Positions 1 through 12,522 of a stretch of DNA of 64,000 nt are shown in pieces. Both the position numbers and the translations under genes were made by a program. The notes under the pieces were generated by a model. It was not told where the DNA came from. It worked only from the letters and a program-made list of their open reading frames with translations, and made no database searches. Numbering within the stretch: position 1 is the stretch's first letter; every line of letters begins with the position of its first letter. Source of the stretch: Phoenix dactylifera (lineage: Eukaryota > Streptophyta > Magnoliopsida > Arecales > Arecaceae); NCBI RefSeq assembly GCF_009389715.1, contig NC_052399.1, positions 19,037,646-19,101,645 on the forward strand, read 5' to 3'.

Positions 1-495
1 ACCGCGCCCCCACATGAACCAATGTATATACACCACTTATGGAAAGCAAATTAAATTTATGCATGAAAGATTTCTGAATCTAACTTTCAAAGGATAGCCG
101 GCTAGACCCTTTACACGCATCTACAACCTAATCGGCACTCAAACATCAAATGCATGGACTCGAAAGGTCAAGGCGGCTCTCCATGAGTGCTTAATTAGGG
201 CTGCTTTCCCTATTATCTATCTCTTGTCCACAATTGGCACCCTTCTAGCGTGGTGAAGAGCCCCAAGTCATTCGTTAGGAGGAGTCGATGGAATGTCGGT
301 CCGTTTGGGATCAACAAAAAATATAGCTGCGGATCATCTGTCCATTTGCTCTTTCCCTTTTTTGTTTATTTATTTTCTTGCTCAAAGTAACAACAGGTGG
401 CGAAGTCGTCACTTTGGACAAATAGGACACGGGATGGCGTCGTTGTAAAGATAACCAGTGCTAACTAGAAAGCAGCCCCGGCACGGGTCGAGCAC
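1..495. other. intergenic, upstream of GH17 gene
   Basis: No coding region or repeat is recognisable here. The stretch ends at the TATA box of the glucanase gene and presumably contains its proximal promoter. Confidence 0.5.
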
Positions 496-501
496 TATAA
501 A
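496..501 (+). promoter_or_regulatory. TATA box of the GH17 glucanase gene
   Basis: TATAAA lies about 225 bases upstream of the chosen start codon at 726. Transcription would then begin near 525-535 and give a leader of roughly 195 nt. That leader holds the CT-rich tracts (about 540-700) typical of plant 5' UTRs. The link to this gene is inferred from spacing only. Confidence 0.5.
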
Positions 502-725
502 CCTGAATAAAGCCTCCTTCTAAGACGGCATGATCAAGGCAAGGCAGCCCCAGACTTCTCCTCGCTCCCTCCCTTCCCAACTATCACACAAGCAAAGAAA
601 GGAATTGCAGAGAGATAACCTCTCCTCCTCCTGCAGTCTCCTCTATCTCCTTATTAAATTCCTCTATATATCTTCCGTCCCTCTTTCTTTCTCTCATGCC
701 TGCATCAATCTTTTCCAGATCAAGG

Positions 726-2170
726 ATGATTCCTATCTTCCTTCTGTTTAATCTTTTCTACTCAGGTGCTCCCTTCTCATTTCCTTCTCATTTTCCATTC
801 ATCTCGAGTCATATTCCATAATGGCTAAAATGCACCTAGCTTATAATCTGATCATGCTAACAAGAAAATTTCTCCCAAAGCACACCTTACTTTCTGCATG
901 TCTAATTAATTTCGTCGGCTTCTTTTGGTGTTTTCTATATCTTCTAGACTTCTGTCCATGTTCATTTTAAGCTTTCATAAATTAAAATTACGAAAGATAG
1001 CTAGAGTGCCGGCTTCCCGTTATGTACAACCTTCTTTTCTTCGATAATTCTTTTCCTAACAAACCATATCAAAAAAGCATTCCAATTTATAATTTATATC
1101 GACATTTATTGTTTCATTTTGCAGAATTTGGCTTCCTTCAGCTTGGTTCAACTCTGGGCATCAACTATGGTCAAGTAGCCAACAATCTACCACCTCCAGA
1201 GCAGGTGGTTACCCTCTTGAATTCCCTCAGTATCACCAAGACAAGGATCTACGACACCAACCCGCAAGTTCTAACCGCATTTGCAAACTCTGGGATCGAT
1301 CTCGTTGTGACCGTACCAAATGAAGTAGTTCCCCAAGTCACCGATCCCCAACAAGCCCTGCAGTGGGTCATGACCAACATCAAGCCTTACTTCCCTGCCA
1401 CAAGAATCTCCGGGATCGCAGTAGGCAACGAGGTTTTCACAAGCGACGACACGGCCCTCGCGTCAAACCTCGTCCCCGCGATGCATAGCCTCCATGCAGC
1501 CCTTGTTCAGCTCGGCCTCGACTCCTACGTTCACATTTCGACTGCAAACTCGCTAGGCGTGCTTCAGAACTCCTACCCTCCGTCATTCGGGTCATTCCGT
1601 CCAGAACTTGCCAACCTACTGCTGCCATTCCTTCAGTTCTTGGCAGAGACCAACTCACCATTTTGGATCAATGCATACCCATACTTTGCCTACAAGGGTG
1701 ACCCAGATGGAGTTCCTCTAGATTACGTTCTGCTTAACCCTAACCAAGGGATGGTGGACCCTTACACAAAGCTACACTATGACAACATGCTCTATGCCCA
1801 AGTCGATGCAGTGATCTTCGCCATGTCTCGGATGGGTTATGGTGGTCTGGAGGTCAGGGTGTCGGAGACGGGGTGGCCTTCCAAGGGGGACCCGGATGAG
1901 ATTGGTGCCAACGTCGAGAATGCTAGGGCTCACAATAGGAACTTGTTGCTGAGGCAAATGAGGAACCAAGGAACTCCCTTGAGGCCCGATCGGAGGTTGG
2001 AGGTCTACTTGTTCGCATTGTTTAACGAGGACATGAAGCCCGGACCGACGTCGGAGAGGAACTACGGGCTGTACCAGCCCGATGGGACCATGGCCTACAA
2101 CGTAGGACTTGGTAAACTGACGTCTGCTGCGTCGGTGAACCTCATTTCATCTGCTACTCGGGTATATTAG
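726..2170 (+). CDS. secreted glucan endo-1,3-beta-glucosidase (GH17)
   Basis: Exons 726-765 and 1125-2170 are joined across a GT-AG intron (766-1124), giving 361 aa. Exon 1 encodes the start of a signal peptide (MIPIFLLFNLFYS). The split Glu codon joins in frame to the segment leading into the mature start LGINYGQVANNLP. An upstream ATG at 1022 keeps the frame open but lies in the intron and encodes no family-like sequence. GH17 enzymes hydrolyse internal beta-1,3-glucan (callose) bonds in the wall or apoplast. The proton-donor motif VGNEVF has its Glu at about residue 116, and the nucleophile motif SETGWPS has its Glu at about residue 261. There is no C-terminal X8/CBM43 module and no clear GPI signal, so it resembles the short glucanase 11/14-like class. 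An intron inside the signal-peptide region is usual for this family. Confidence 0.93.
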
Positions 2171-4066
2171 CAATTCTGTGTGGCTTTCTCTGATGTTAAA
2201 TGCATTACTCTAAATTAATTAATGTTCATTGCTTTTTTAAGAATAATATCTTATGGTTTCTTTCCACTTTCTTTCCTTCCATCCTTTTTTTTTTCTTAAT
2301 CTATTTTGAGCCAACTGGACGGTACTAGAGAATTATTTTGATTTTCTCAGATCTAAATTACGAAACATCTGTAGAATAGGATTAATTTTAACACCAAAAG
2401 TTTAGGCTCTACACTTTGTTCACATCTGTGGTAATATATTGTTGTGCTTCAAAAATGGAACACTATATTAGCATGTATTGGCATTATTTAGCTATATGTG
2501 CATGAACTACACCCGATAATAGTGATGTATTTGTTGTAGACCACCCTTTTTTTTGTACCAGCAAAGTATGACGGTATTTTTTATGCTTATACGTATTTCG
2601 ACGTGATACTATATAGGCGATGCAACATATAACAATAAAAATGAAGGATTAAAGTTATAATGTGAAATGAAACAGGATTGTCATGCTGCCTTTTGCTTAA
2701 AATAAAAAAGAATCATAGGTCATTGTATGAAAACATTCTATTGGAAGGATATTCGGTAATTATTACATCCTAGGTGGCATAAGAGGAACAAAGCAATATT
2801 TAGGCAAATAGTGCCACCACTCACCGAAAGCGTGCTATTCTTGCCTCACTAACGTAAAAAACTATATGCTAAAGGGAAGATAACCGAAGCCAGGACCATA
2901 CTATTTTCAGCTAAAGTTGTTGCTTATTCTTTAAATTCAGACATTAAAAGTAACATGGTCCGATTCATTTTAAGATCTAATGAGCTATCTGTTATGACGC
3001 AGGAGACCGGGAAGGAACTTGGCAGCTCGTGGTACTGGATTTTCTTATTCTCATTGACTTTCCCAGCTTTAATGAGGAGAGCAATCTAACAAAAGGGAAC
3101 TGGTTTCACGTCTCTGTTTTCTTTTCTTTTTACAAGGAAAATGGGCAGGTCATGAACCCATTCTTTTCCGAATTCTTTGCTCTGTGAAGGAGGGCCTGGG
3201 AAGTTTCCAAGGCCAAAGAGAGACGTACCAATTCAGGTAGGGACCCTTGTTCTATCGCCTTATCTAATGGAGAGCCTTCTATGCCCCAAACTACCCAGAG
3301 GAAGCACCTTGAGATTCCTTGCATGCCCTCATATAACATCCATTCACCACCAAGGCTAACGAAGGGTTGATGGGCAGATTGACAAAAGGGCAAATGAAGG
3401 GGGTTGTTTTCGTTATGTGGTTTAAGAATCTGCGTCACCTTTTTTGGTCTTGCAGGAAAAGCAATATATGGTGGAGGCCGCTTTGCAACGTGGAACGCAC
3501 TGCGGGCTGTGTAAATGAGATTGGGATTCCAACTTTTTTTCCTCCAGCTAGTTGTCGTTGAGGCCTTGTATGATAGTCTTATAATTAAGGGTATAAAATG
3601 GAGGGAAAGAGGGAGAAATGAATATATAAATGGGAAAAGCGTGGACAAGGTTGGGTTGGGTGTGCTTTCTGCGGCCTAGCTTTATTCCCCGGCCAAAGCC
3701 ATCGGCCTTGGATCAAATGCCATGTGACCGTGCGAACCCCCCCTTTGTACCAAACATGAAATGGCCTTCTAGTCCCTCACTGTAGTTGAATGTTCAAAAT
3801 ACTAATTCATGTCTTAGTTGTGGGCGTAATTTTACTTGATGTTTCATACCTTCAGCAGCTCAGCTTCATCAGAAAATGTTGATAGATTTCTCTATTGGTG
3901 CAAATGATTGTAGCATAGAGGTTTTCTCTATTGCCAACATCCTGCGCGATCGGCATGATAGGTAGACATGAGCTCGGAAGTGAGAGAAGGGAGAGGGAGG
4001 GTATGTGGGTTGCGGGCCAAATCCCAAATCATGAAGTATTTAATTCAATGAAAAATTATACCTGCA
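2171..4066. other. intergenic, nothing recognised
   Basis: This is the AT-rich 3' flank of the glucanase gene. Open frames at 3130-3650 on either strand show no domain or family motif and overlap each other, so none is called as a gene. Confidence 0.5.
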
Positions 4067-4210
4067 TCGCTTGCACCATATGGTTGTGCACCATGCCAAT
4101 CATCTCATCTTTTTTTGTGGGATACATTCATTGTACGCTCATCTTTATTTATTGGCCTAAAAAAAGAAGACAAGCTGATTGGTATGGTGCACAATCATAT
4201 TAGTGCATAC
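4067..4210. repeat. foldback (inverted-repeat) element
   Basis: Two arms of about 40 bases, roughly 4078-4117 and 4160-4201, are imperfect reverse complements. The core TTGTGCACCAT occurs in the left arm and its complement ATGGTGCACAA in the right arm. The loop is about 42 bases. It could be a small MITE or foldback element, or a hairpin-forming transcript; I do not recognise a known family. Confidence 0.65.
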
Positions 4211-4682
4211 AGTATAGGGTACAATCTGAATGGGCTGCAACTGCTGTCCTCCCTCGGCGTCTCTCTTTCTTTTCTCTCCTTGGCCCATCTAACTGGATTC
4301 CGTGGCATCATGCTTCCAAACAGCCCTACTAATTAATTTTTAGATCTAACCAACAGTAACAATCCATCTCCCCCTCTTGTCGTCCTTAACTAATCTCCCG
4401 GCCACATCCATCGCAATACTGGTGTATTTAGCAACCTGATTTTTATCGTGAAGAACCAAGTTGGATAATACCTCAAAAGAGAGGCGAGGACAAAAGCTAT
4501 GGACGAGATAAGGAACATGGCCTTTGGACTGGACCTAAAAGAAGGGTCTCAAGTGAGATACCAAGCCACACGAGGGCCTACTAAGAAGGTATGGCTGCTG
4601 GCCCAGTTGGCCGTGACGGTTTCGGCCCCACCTGCTAGGTGCGGCCTTGAGTGCACTTTGGAATGCTACCGAGGCCCATAGG
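4211..4682. other. intergenic, nothing recognised
   Basis: Short open frames at 4115-4336 and 4499-4681 have no recognisable motif. The stretch ends at the left target-site duplication of the LINE. Confidence 0.45.
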
Positions 4683-5778
4683 TCTTAGTTGGTTCCTTTT
4701 TTTTTTTTTTTGCTTTGGTAAGTCGGATACACCGTAGCATTCTATCATGACTATATTCAAAAAAAATCAGAAAAAGAAGATTGATGAAGAGGGAGTGGAG
4801 CGGACTCATAGCATGGGTAATCTAGGAAGCCACACAATCCCTCAAAAGATTGTGGATATCTTACAACAACAGGTGCACATCGCTTACCTTGGCGTGGCCT
4901 TGGATATACTCAATCACAGTTGCTGCGTCCCTCTCCAAGTGGTACGATCCGCCCCCCAAGTTGACCCGTGCATGGGTGATCCCTTCCCAAGTAGCTCTAA
5001 GCTCGGCTCTAGAAACAAAAGTGTCATAGAATCGACTGTCCCCACTGCAATCAGCCTAGAATTAGCGTCTATGATCGTAAATCTAGCACCTCCTCATCCT
5101 CCATCCTTATGCAAACTAGCATCGAAGTTCATTTTGATAAAGCTCGAAGATGAAGGCTTCTAGAAGATGAAGATCATTCGAGTCGCTCCAAAAGCTAAGT
5201 AGGGGCCTAAATATCCCTAGCAATCCCAGATCCTCCAATAGTCTGAGCTTGAGTGAACTCATTTGCATGAAGAAGCGCCCTATCAGCCATAGCCCTCGGA
5301 CTCCACCTCTGTCACTCAAAAATTTTGGCATTTCTATACAACCAAATGTGATAAGAAACATAAGAAGTGTTGACTTCGTTAGCACCAATGACATATTTAC
5401 TAATGGATCTCTTTAGGTGAGCGAGAAAAGTTGCAATCAGGGTCAAAAACTGTAAGAACTCCAATTGTCTCCAGCCAGCTGCCACACCTGAACTGCTCTC
5501 AAACAACGATACAACACATGCTGAATAGACTTCCCTACATCCCGGCATCCATCACAGGTAGGGTGGAGCCTCACACCCTGTCTGCTCGAAACTTCTTGGT
5601 TGGGAGGCAGCCCCGCACCACCTTCCAAAGAAATAAAGCAACCCAAGGGTGAACACGGAGCCTCTAAAGCCATCCACCATCCATCGATCGAGATGCCTTA
5701 ACTCTGTACAACTCTCCAAGGTCACTAGCTCTCACCTTGGATCTGCACGTCGGACTCCAAGTCCATCTTAGTTGGTTC
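4683..5778 (-). mobile_element. 5'-truncated LINE (L1-type) with target-site duplication
   Basis: A 13-base direct repeat, TCTTAGTTGGTTC, flanks the element at 4683-4695 and 5766-5778. Read on the minus strand, the insert starts in the reverse-transcriptase zinc-binding (zf-RVT) region at about 5440-5700, with the signature CDGCRDVGKSIQHVLYRC. It continues into an RNase H domain at about 4860-5140 (KMNFDASLHKDGG) and ends in a poly(A) tail seen as poly(T) at 4697-4711. Endonuclease and RT core are absent, as expected for 5' truncation during target-primed reverse transcription. The RNase H frame has a stop just after its first motif and the zf-RVT frame is not continuous with it, so the copy is dead. 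Confidence 0.88.
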
Positions 5779-6460
5779 TTGAATTCAGCAATAGTGTTGG
5801 AGTTGCAGGGCATTACACTTACTATGAAATATGAATTGTGTTATACCATGCTCATACAATTTTTGGTCCATGAGAAAATAATTCATCTCCAACGAATTGC
5901 ATTAGATCATGCCTACGAGGCTTTCATCTCAGCCAATATACATATTTTGAGTTCTAATTGTATGGGCAGTACATCGAAATAATTGTCAATAGTAGGCATT
6001 AGCTGTTATGATATATGCAAAATATCATCTCTCATTATTTCCGCCAACATACGTTGATATCCCTAATTACCGGTAAACACGTTATCAGCGTGTCATTCAA
6101 CATTTTTCGATTCCTCATTTTACCATCTTATGCGAGATCTTTTAAAGAACGATCAATTAATAAAATGTATCAGATGCTCGGTGTTTTATATCATGCAACT
6201 TCCATAATGTATATTTGTATACCTCCGTCTGTGATTGGCCAATGCACACTGCGTCAGACCATCAAATGGTCCATCAGAGTGGGATATAAACCTGGTCCGC
6301 GACAAAAGAAACTTCTTGAGATAAATGATAGCATTTGAGGGATCATACGATGTCCATTTACAAAAGTGACGATCGACCCGAAGCACTACTTTCTTATTTT
6401 CCCTGCCATTGTGTCTCACTCGTTTGGCATGGCTTTAATGAGTTCCAACTCCTTCTTATG
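5779..6460. other. intergenic, upstream of DUF538 gene
   Basis: No gene is recognised. An open frame starting at 6335 runs into the DUF538 gene, but its first 65 codons show no family similarity and are regarded as untranslated or upstream DNA. Confidence 0.5.
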
Positions 6461-6470
6461 TATATATATA
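6461..6470 (+). promoter_or_regulatory. TATA element of the DUF538 gene
   Basis: An alternating TATATATATA run lies 60 bases upstream of the start codon at 6530. It would place transcription near 6495 and leave a short leader. This is inference from spacing. Confidence 0.5.
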
Positions 6471-6529
6471 CAAGAACATCAAACACCTTTCTCTCCCATA
6501 TCAGGAAAACTCTGCGTTCAATTCAAACC

Positions 6530-6940
6530 ATGGCTGAGAAAGAGGGAGGCATTGTCAAGAAGGGCCACGAGGAGGGCATTGAGCTGGCCCTCTCCCTCCT
6601 CCAAGAGTTCGGCCTCCCGCTGGCCCTCCTCCCTCTCGCGGACGTGGTCGAGGTGGGCTTCGTGAGGAGCACCGGCTACATGTGGATCGTCCAGAAGAAG
6701 GAGGTGGAGCACAGCTTCAAGCTGGCGAGCAAGCTCGTGAGTTACGACACCGAGATAAATGGCTACGTCGAGAAGCACCGCATCAAGAAGCTCAAGGGGG
6801 TGAAGGCCAAGGAGCTCCTGCTCTGGCCTCCTGTCAGTGAGATCACCGTCGACGACCCACCCACCGGGAAGATCCACTTCAAGAGCTTTGCTGGGGTCAC
6901 CAAGACCTTCCCGGTTGAGGCCTTCGCCGCCGGGCAGTAG
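6530..6940 (+). CDS. DUF538 family protein
   Basis: A single-exon gene of 136 aa. The start MAEKEGG sits in a strong plant context (AACCATGG) and fits the DUF538 length; an in-frame open stretch upstream is unrelated. DUF538 proteins are small, plant-specific and mostly uncharacterised; a structure exists for an Arabidopsis member of this group (At5g01610). Family-like features here are a helical N-terminus ending in GLPLALLPL, then beta-rich segments with TGYMWI and the C-terminal pattern TGKIHFKSFAG. No signal peptide or membrane segment is visible, so a cytosolic protein is likely. The coding region is GC-rich relative to its flanks, as is common for monocot single-exon genes. The biochemical role is unknown. 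Confidence 0.9.
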   Translation: MAEKEGGIVKKGHEEGIELALSLLQEFGLPLALLPLADVVEVGFVRSTGYMWIVQKKEVEHSFKLASKLVSYDTEINGYVEKHRIKKLKGVKAKELLLWPPVSEITVDDPPTGKIHFKSFAGVTKTFPVEAFAAGQ

Positions 6941-9260
6941 GGACGTACGTACTCTTGGCATTCAATGAGTGATGGAGCGTGGTCGATTATATGTTTATCT
7001 GCTTGGTTTGCTACTGTTGTTTGGCTTGCTTTCGTCCTAGTTTATATAATATTTAAGTTGTGTAGTTGCTCTAAAAGAAATGATGTACGCCTTTGTTGAC
7101 GATGGCATTGTGGTTTTGTGCCGTGGATGGTTTTGGCCGGCTTGGCTTTCTTATGGCGCTAGTCTAGTCTTCAATTTGCTTTTCCAACAAGCAAGAACTA
7201 TACTTGTTATTATTATGATCTTGTGACTGATGGTTTGTGAATCATCCTTGTTCTCTTTCCTTGCTGAAAAGAATTAAGTTGGGGAGATTTGGCGTTTCTT
7301 TAAGTTTGACTCTTTGTACAAGAAACACTAAAGAAAGCATATTAAAGAATCATTCTTCACAGGGAAAACAAAAAGAATCTAAAGATGCCTCAGAACAAAT
7401 ATTTGGGAAAGCATCTCCCAGGGTTTAAGCCTATGACCTCCTCCTAATAGAATTGAAACTGCCATGATACAGCCCAATCTGCTGGCGACTGCTGCTCGCA
7501 TAAACAATTGCTCTTAAGTACAGGGAATTTCATGGAGCTTTCGTAAATCAGATATAAATGGGATAAATTTTGCAGTCTAATATAACAGCCATGCATGATC
7601 GCACAAATGCATATGATGATGCGCATACAATCCTCCCAAGTCTGCTTGACTGCTGGATGCAAAATTAAACACACCCACAAATGCAAACCTTGTAGGACAG
7701 CGATACACCCAAGTTCCACAAATATTGAAAGCGAAGTCTATACTAAACCAAGACAATTTGGTAAAATTAGAGCAATCAGTTCATGCGATCCACATACAGG
7801 ACTATTAATTAGATTTGATGTTCCAGGTGAAAATTTAAGGTTGCTGGTCATAATTAACATGATTTAGCTAGAGAGTGATTCCTTAACCAACAGAATTTTG
7901 GCTGCCTTTATCACCGTTATGTTGCATATGTGCCACTCGGTCAAATAGCTCTAGACGTTTCCGTGTCGCATGCATTTGGGTCACTCAATTTGCCTTCTAA
8001 TTGGCCGACTAGTTGAGGATCTAATACCTGCGATAATTCTGCTGTAAGGACAATAATCTTTTATTAACTATTATTCGATAAAATTAGCTATATTTTTTTA
8101 CTAAATGCTATTTTAATATTCAGTCAAATATCAAATATTTCCAAAAAAATAAATATGCATCATTAGATGAAAAAACTTAAATTTATATCACTAAAATAAT
8201 AACAGATGAGATAGATATACCATATCAATGAGTCTTTCATCTTATGAGAATTAAAATTTTCTGTGCAAAAAATCATTCTAATGTTTAGTTATATTGCTCG
8301 AAGCTATTTTGATATTTATAATCACAGTTTGTATTAATATGGCTCGATGCCAATCTGCTTGTTTTCTTCCTATATTAATGTAACAATTTAGAATCTCATA
8401 CAAAATAGCTAGTCGAAAAGTATTAATTACATTTTTTTGATTCGGTATAAGTATTTAAGATCTATTCAGTGAATAATTAATGTGGAATTAAACATATGTT
8501 CGTACGAGTTTTTATATTTTAAATAAACTATCGAGTATAAGATTTCTAAGAAAGGGACGGTATCATTGGCACGAAGCATGCTGTGCAGGATATAATTATT
8601 TCTGGCGCGGCCATCATTTTTAGCAAGCGTTGTGTCCCGGCGATGATAAACCTATTTCTTGCGAGCGAGAGAAAAACATGACAATGATTGAGAGGGAGCA
8701 GACGAAAAGAAGAGCGTGACGTGCTTCTACCAGAGGGAAGTACAGGAGTGAATTGATGATAGGTGGATGATGACATTGCAAGCTGTGAACACCTGTTCTC
8801 GCCCGTCTCTTCTGTCCCCATTCTTCGAGATCTGGGAACATATATTATATTGGCCTTCTCTTCCTCGCATCATCCTTCAAATCGTTGAATTCGATTGCCA
8901 CTACTGGTCGGAACTCGTCCTTCGGCTTGGGTCCGCGTTGACTGTATGGGCTGTAACCCATTCAACGGTGCATGCCATTAGCAGGACAAACAGGAACTAA
9001 ATGATAAGGACCACACTTTTTTCACTAAAACTGTTCAATTGGCTAGCTCACCGTACCTATTACCTCGTCTAAATCTCGATCGAAATAGAGACTTTGCTGT
9101 CTCACTGGGGCTGCTTCTCTTACTTTTTCCGTGGTTGTTTATGGAAGAAAATGACTATAATTAGAGCTTCTCGGGCATGTTCATTCACCATTAAGGGTGC
9201 TTGCCCAATGAAGTTTCAATTGATCCAAGATGGCTTTGGCTTCGAAGCTCCCTCTTTAGA
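6941..9260. other. intergenic, nothing recognised
   Basis: Holds the 3' flank of the DUF538 gene and then increasingly AT-rich DNA (about 8040-8540). Short open frames on both strands at 7444-7870 and 8546-9000 have no motif and overlap each other. Confidence 0.45.
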
Positions 9261-9264
9261 TGTC

Positions 9265-9855
9265 GGTGAGCTTTTCCAAAAAAGCATTTTTAGGCCTCGT
9301 CGAAAAGTTGTTTTAAGTTATAATTTTTTTTCTTTTTTGACCAAAATACCCATGTTAAAACATAATAATTACAGAAAATAATAATATTAATATATAATGA
9401 TAATAATTATAATATTTTACACCTTTATTACTATATTATACTATAAATATAATATTATACTACATTATATCATAATATATTGATATATTATGTTATATAA
9501 TATCAAATTATGATATATTATTATGCTATAGTATACAATATTATATTACTACGTTATAATAATATTATATTATATTAGAGTAATATTATACTATATTATA
9601 TATTAATATATATTATATTTTATTATATTCTATTGTATAATACTATACAATGTTCTTTATGATGATTTTGTCATACTAAAAATTTCTCAGTTTGTTTACC
9701 AAATACATGTTAAAATCTTACAACACTTTAGAAATGTAGCTACCAAACAGTAAATAACTTTTTTATAAAAGCTCTAATTTAAAAAGCTCTAATTCAAAAA
9801 GTTCTACTTCTGAAAGTTTTACTACCAATAGCTCTACCAAATGGGACCCTAGTAT
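9265..9855. mobile_element. degraded TIR element, same family as the 31.2-32.4 kb copy
   Basis: Its left part (aaaaagca, tttttaggc, then AAAGTTGTTTTAAG) and its right end (tataaaagctc followed by paired AAAGCTCTA words and AGCTCTACCAAATGGGACCC) follow those of the element at 31243-32360. The interior is an AT-only tract of similar flavour. The left terminal repeat is not found, so this copy is truncated. Confidence 0.55.
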
Positions 9856-11926
9856 TAAACCTTAACGCTTTTCACTTTTGATCCTGCAAAGAATAAAAAA
9901 AAAAAAAAAAGAGAAAAATCTACCATGTGCAGAAAATATGATACGTATCAAGTAAGAAAAAACAAAAACCAAAGGGAGGCTAAGGTTGCACTGTGGCCAT
10001 TATCTCATTTTTTAGAGAGAGATAGAGTGAGTGAGAGAGAGAAAGATGCCTACAAAGCAAACAGTATGAAGTTAGTGATCGGTCATGGATGATGATTGAG
10101 GATGATCATGGACTCTATGCATCTAGATTCTAGATGATAAGCTAGCTTCTATTGTGTCAAGTTGGGGTTGGTTGGCACAAATGTGGCACTTGTGACAAGC
10201 GAAGAAACGGCCAGAGGTCTTCTTAGTGTTGTTTGCATTGCGTATACTAGGTTCACTGAATATTCGTTGTGCTTGCAGAAATCTGGAAGCCTCAAAGTTT
10301 AAGCTATTTTCTTTGAAGATCCCGCATCATATCTTAGTGGAGCCTACACAACTAGGAAAAGGTTGTCCTGGTTCACAAGCCCCCAGCTCCTGAATTGCAT
10401 GGATAAGCGTATTTAATTCAATACAGTAAACTTTCCTCTTTCTTCTTTGAATCATCAATGCGTCGTCTTCTTTTTTTTTTCTTCTGGTACTTGAATACGT
10501 TATCTTCTTTGTCAGGCATTCCCTCTCGCAACTAATATGCAAAAAGTTTGGTATATAACCGAGTGTTTATTAACTCCTACAATTAGCATATAAACGAGTG
10601 CCCATTTAATTGGTATTACCTCTTGTCCCTTGGGTAAGAGAATGGAGGTTAGCCTCCAAGTTGCATTGGCAATCCCTTGTGGGTGTCAATAGAAAGTGGA
10701 ATTAATCCCTCCTAGGCTGTATAAAAAAAAAAAAAAATGTTTGTCACGAACCATAGAATTAACAGCGCAAAATTAGAGATTCTATCAAGGGAACAATTGC
10801 ACGGGATCGGGAGAACGATTAGTTCTACCAACAAGGTCACTTCTATTTTAATTAAGCACTTTAATAATCTTATATTGCAAGCATATTAGCTTCTATAATT
10901 AGTGATCAATGATCATTGTGAAATGATGGTGACCTCAGTCGCCATTTTGTTTATAAATAATTAGTGATCATTGGATCCTATAATTCAAGACCACCTTAAT
11001 AATAATATACAGCAGCAAAGTATTTTGCTATCAGATATAACAGCACAGGATAGCTTTTTTTTTTTCTTCTAATAATCCCAAGCAACACCGGGTTAAATAG
11101 CTAACTCCAAACTTATTGCCCTACTTGTCAAGAAAGAAGCATGCCCAAAGGGAAGAGAGGACAGGACATGCATGTATCTATGTGCCCCACTCAAAGAAGA
11201 CAGAGTTAAGCCACAGTATTAAGGGGTTGGATTTGTTCTCATATGTATAAAGCCATCTTGGACAAGGGCTCCTAATAGTTAATTCCTCAGGAGGTCTGAC
11301 CCCACGCTAGGGCCAGGGGGACCATCCTCACAGCAATGCATCTCTCCATTAGTAACATCCCCCACAGACCTCCTGTTCTGACTCTAGCTCCTGTCACTTG
11401 CCAAGGGTCATACTTTCAACAGATACAAGATAAGCATAAAATGGAGGAAAGGGAGATAGGGATTGAGAAGTAAAGGAAGATCTCGTTTCCGAAGCAATGA
11501 ATCCCTCTGCTGAAGGCACTGAACTCTGACCCCAGCAACTTCACAATTTAAGACCAAGCAGGCTCTTAGCAATTACTACAGAATAAATAAATTTATTCCA
11601 GATGTCATGGAATTAACCAAACACATTAATTTTTCTCTTCTAACCCCAGATGGATGCCGTAGAAGCACGGGTACCCACCACATAAACAGGACCAGGGACC
11701 AAAGTATAATTAAGAGCAGTCCGTGAGTGTTTCTTACCAAAGAAACCGTAGCTCTTCTCAGGAATAACCACCAGCTCAAGGATAATTTGGCAGAAAAACG
11801 GATAATGATCATAAATGCTTCCAGAATGATAAGAGACTGATAAAAATTGAACTGAAAGGCAATGATGAAATAAAAGAAGTAATTTTGTGTTTGTATTGAG
11901 AACAACGGTAGCATGTATCAGCACCA

Positions 11927-11930
<4 letters not shown>
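9856..11930. other. intergenic, nothing recognised
   Basis: AT-rich DNA with a short GA run near 10014-10050 and poly(A) runs at about 9896 and 10722. I see no gene. Confidence 0.45.
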
Positions 11931-11969
<39 letters not shown>

Positions 11970-11970
11970 G
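11931..11970. repeat. (TC)n microsatellite
   Basis: A TC dinucleotide run, interrupted by single G bases. It lies downstream of the TTL gene, whose coding end is at 12523. Confidence 0.9.
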
Positions 11971-12522
11971 TGACCCAGTATTTGCAGTAGCAGTACCCAC
12001 CGGACCTACTCGCTTTCCAATGTCTTTCAATGCCTGGCGTGTGGTATTATACAATTTAACACATCTTTACCAGCTCTCTCTCTCTCCCCCTCTCGAACGA
12101 GCGCGCACACACTGTCCCAGTATTCGCAATAGCAGCAAGCACCACTCACTTCACAATTTCTTCCAATGCTTGGTGTATGGTTCATATAAATTTAACGAAG
12201 GGGTGCGTGACAGCAGAAGTACTAGATAAACTGTACACTCGAGCTTGTTAAAGAGAGAATGGTGGGTATATGAAATTTGCAACCAAAGCTACAGGGGAAA
12301 ATGGGTTGTAATAAGACCATGCGAAAGAATAAATATGGTAGATGAGGAACAAATAAAGGAAAAACGGCAAATAGAAGGTAGAAAAATGGCTCCTCAGGCT
12401 GTGGTTCATACTTTTTGCTCAATAAATTATTATGTGGCTGGCTTGCAATTGGCGCTAGCATTTGTATAATTTGAAGAAGGTGGAGGTGCCATGAAAAACC
12501 AAAGAACCAATAACTTGCCTAA

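Noticed and set aside
1022-1124. N-terminal extension of the glucanase open frame starting at 1022
   Set aside because: It lies in the intron between a good donor (766) and acceptor (1124). The spliced form gives a proper signal peptide and keeps the frame.
3130-3648. 172-codon minus-strand open frame
   Set aside because: No motif and composition like the surrounding non-coding DNA. No start context or splice partner could be supported.
6335-6529. Upstream 65 codons in frame with the DUF538 gene
   Set aside because: They have no family similarity, and a TATA-like run lies inside them. The ATG at 6530 has a strong context and fits the family length.
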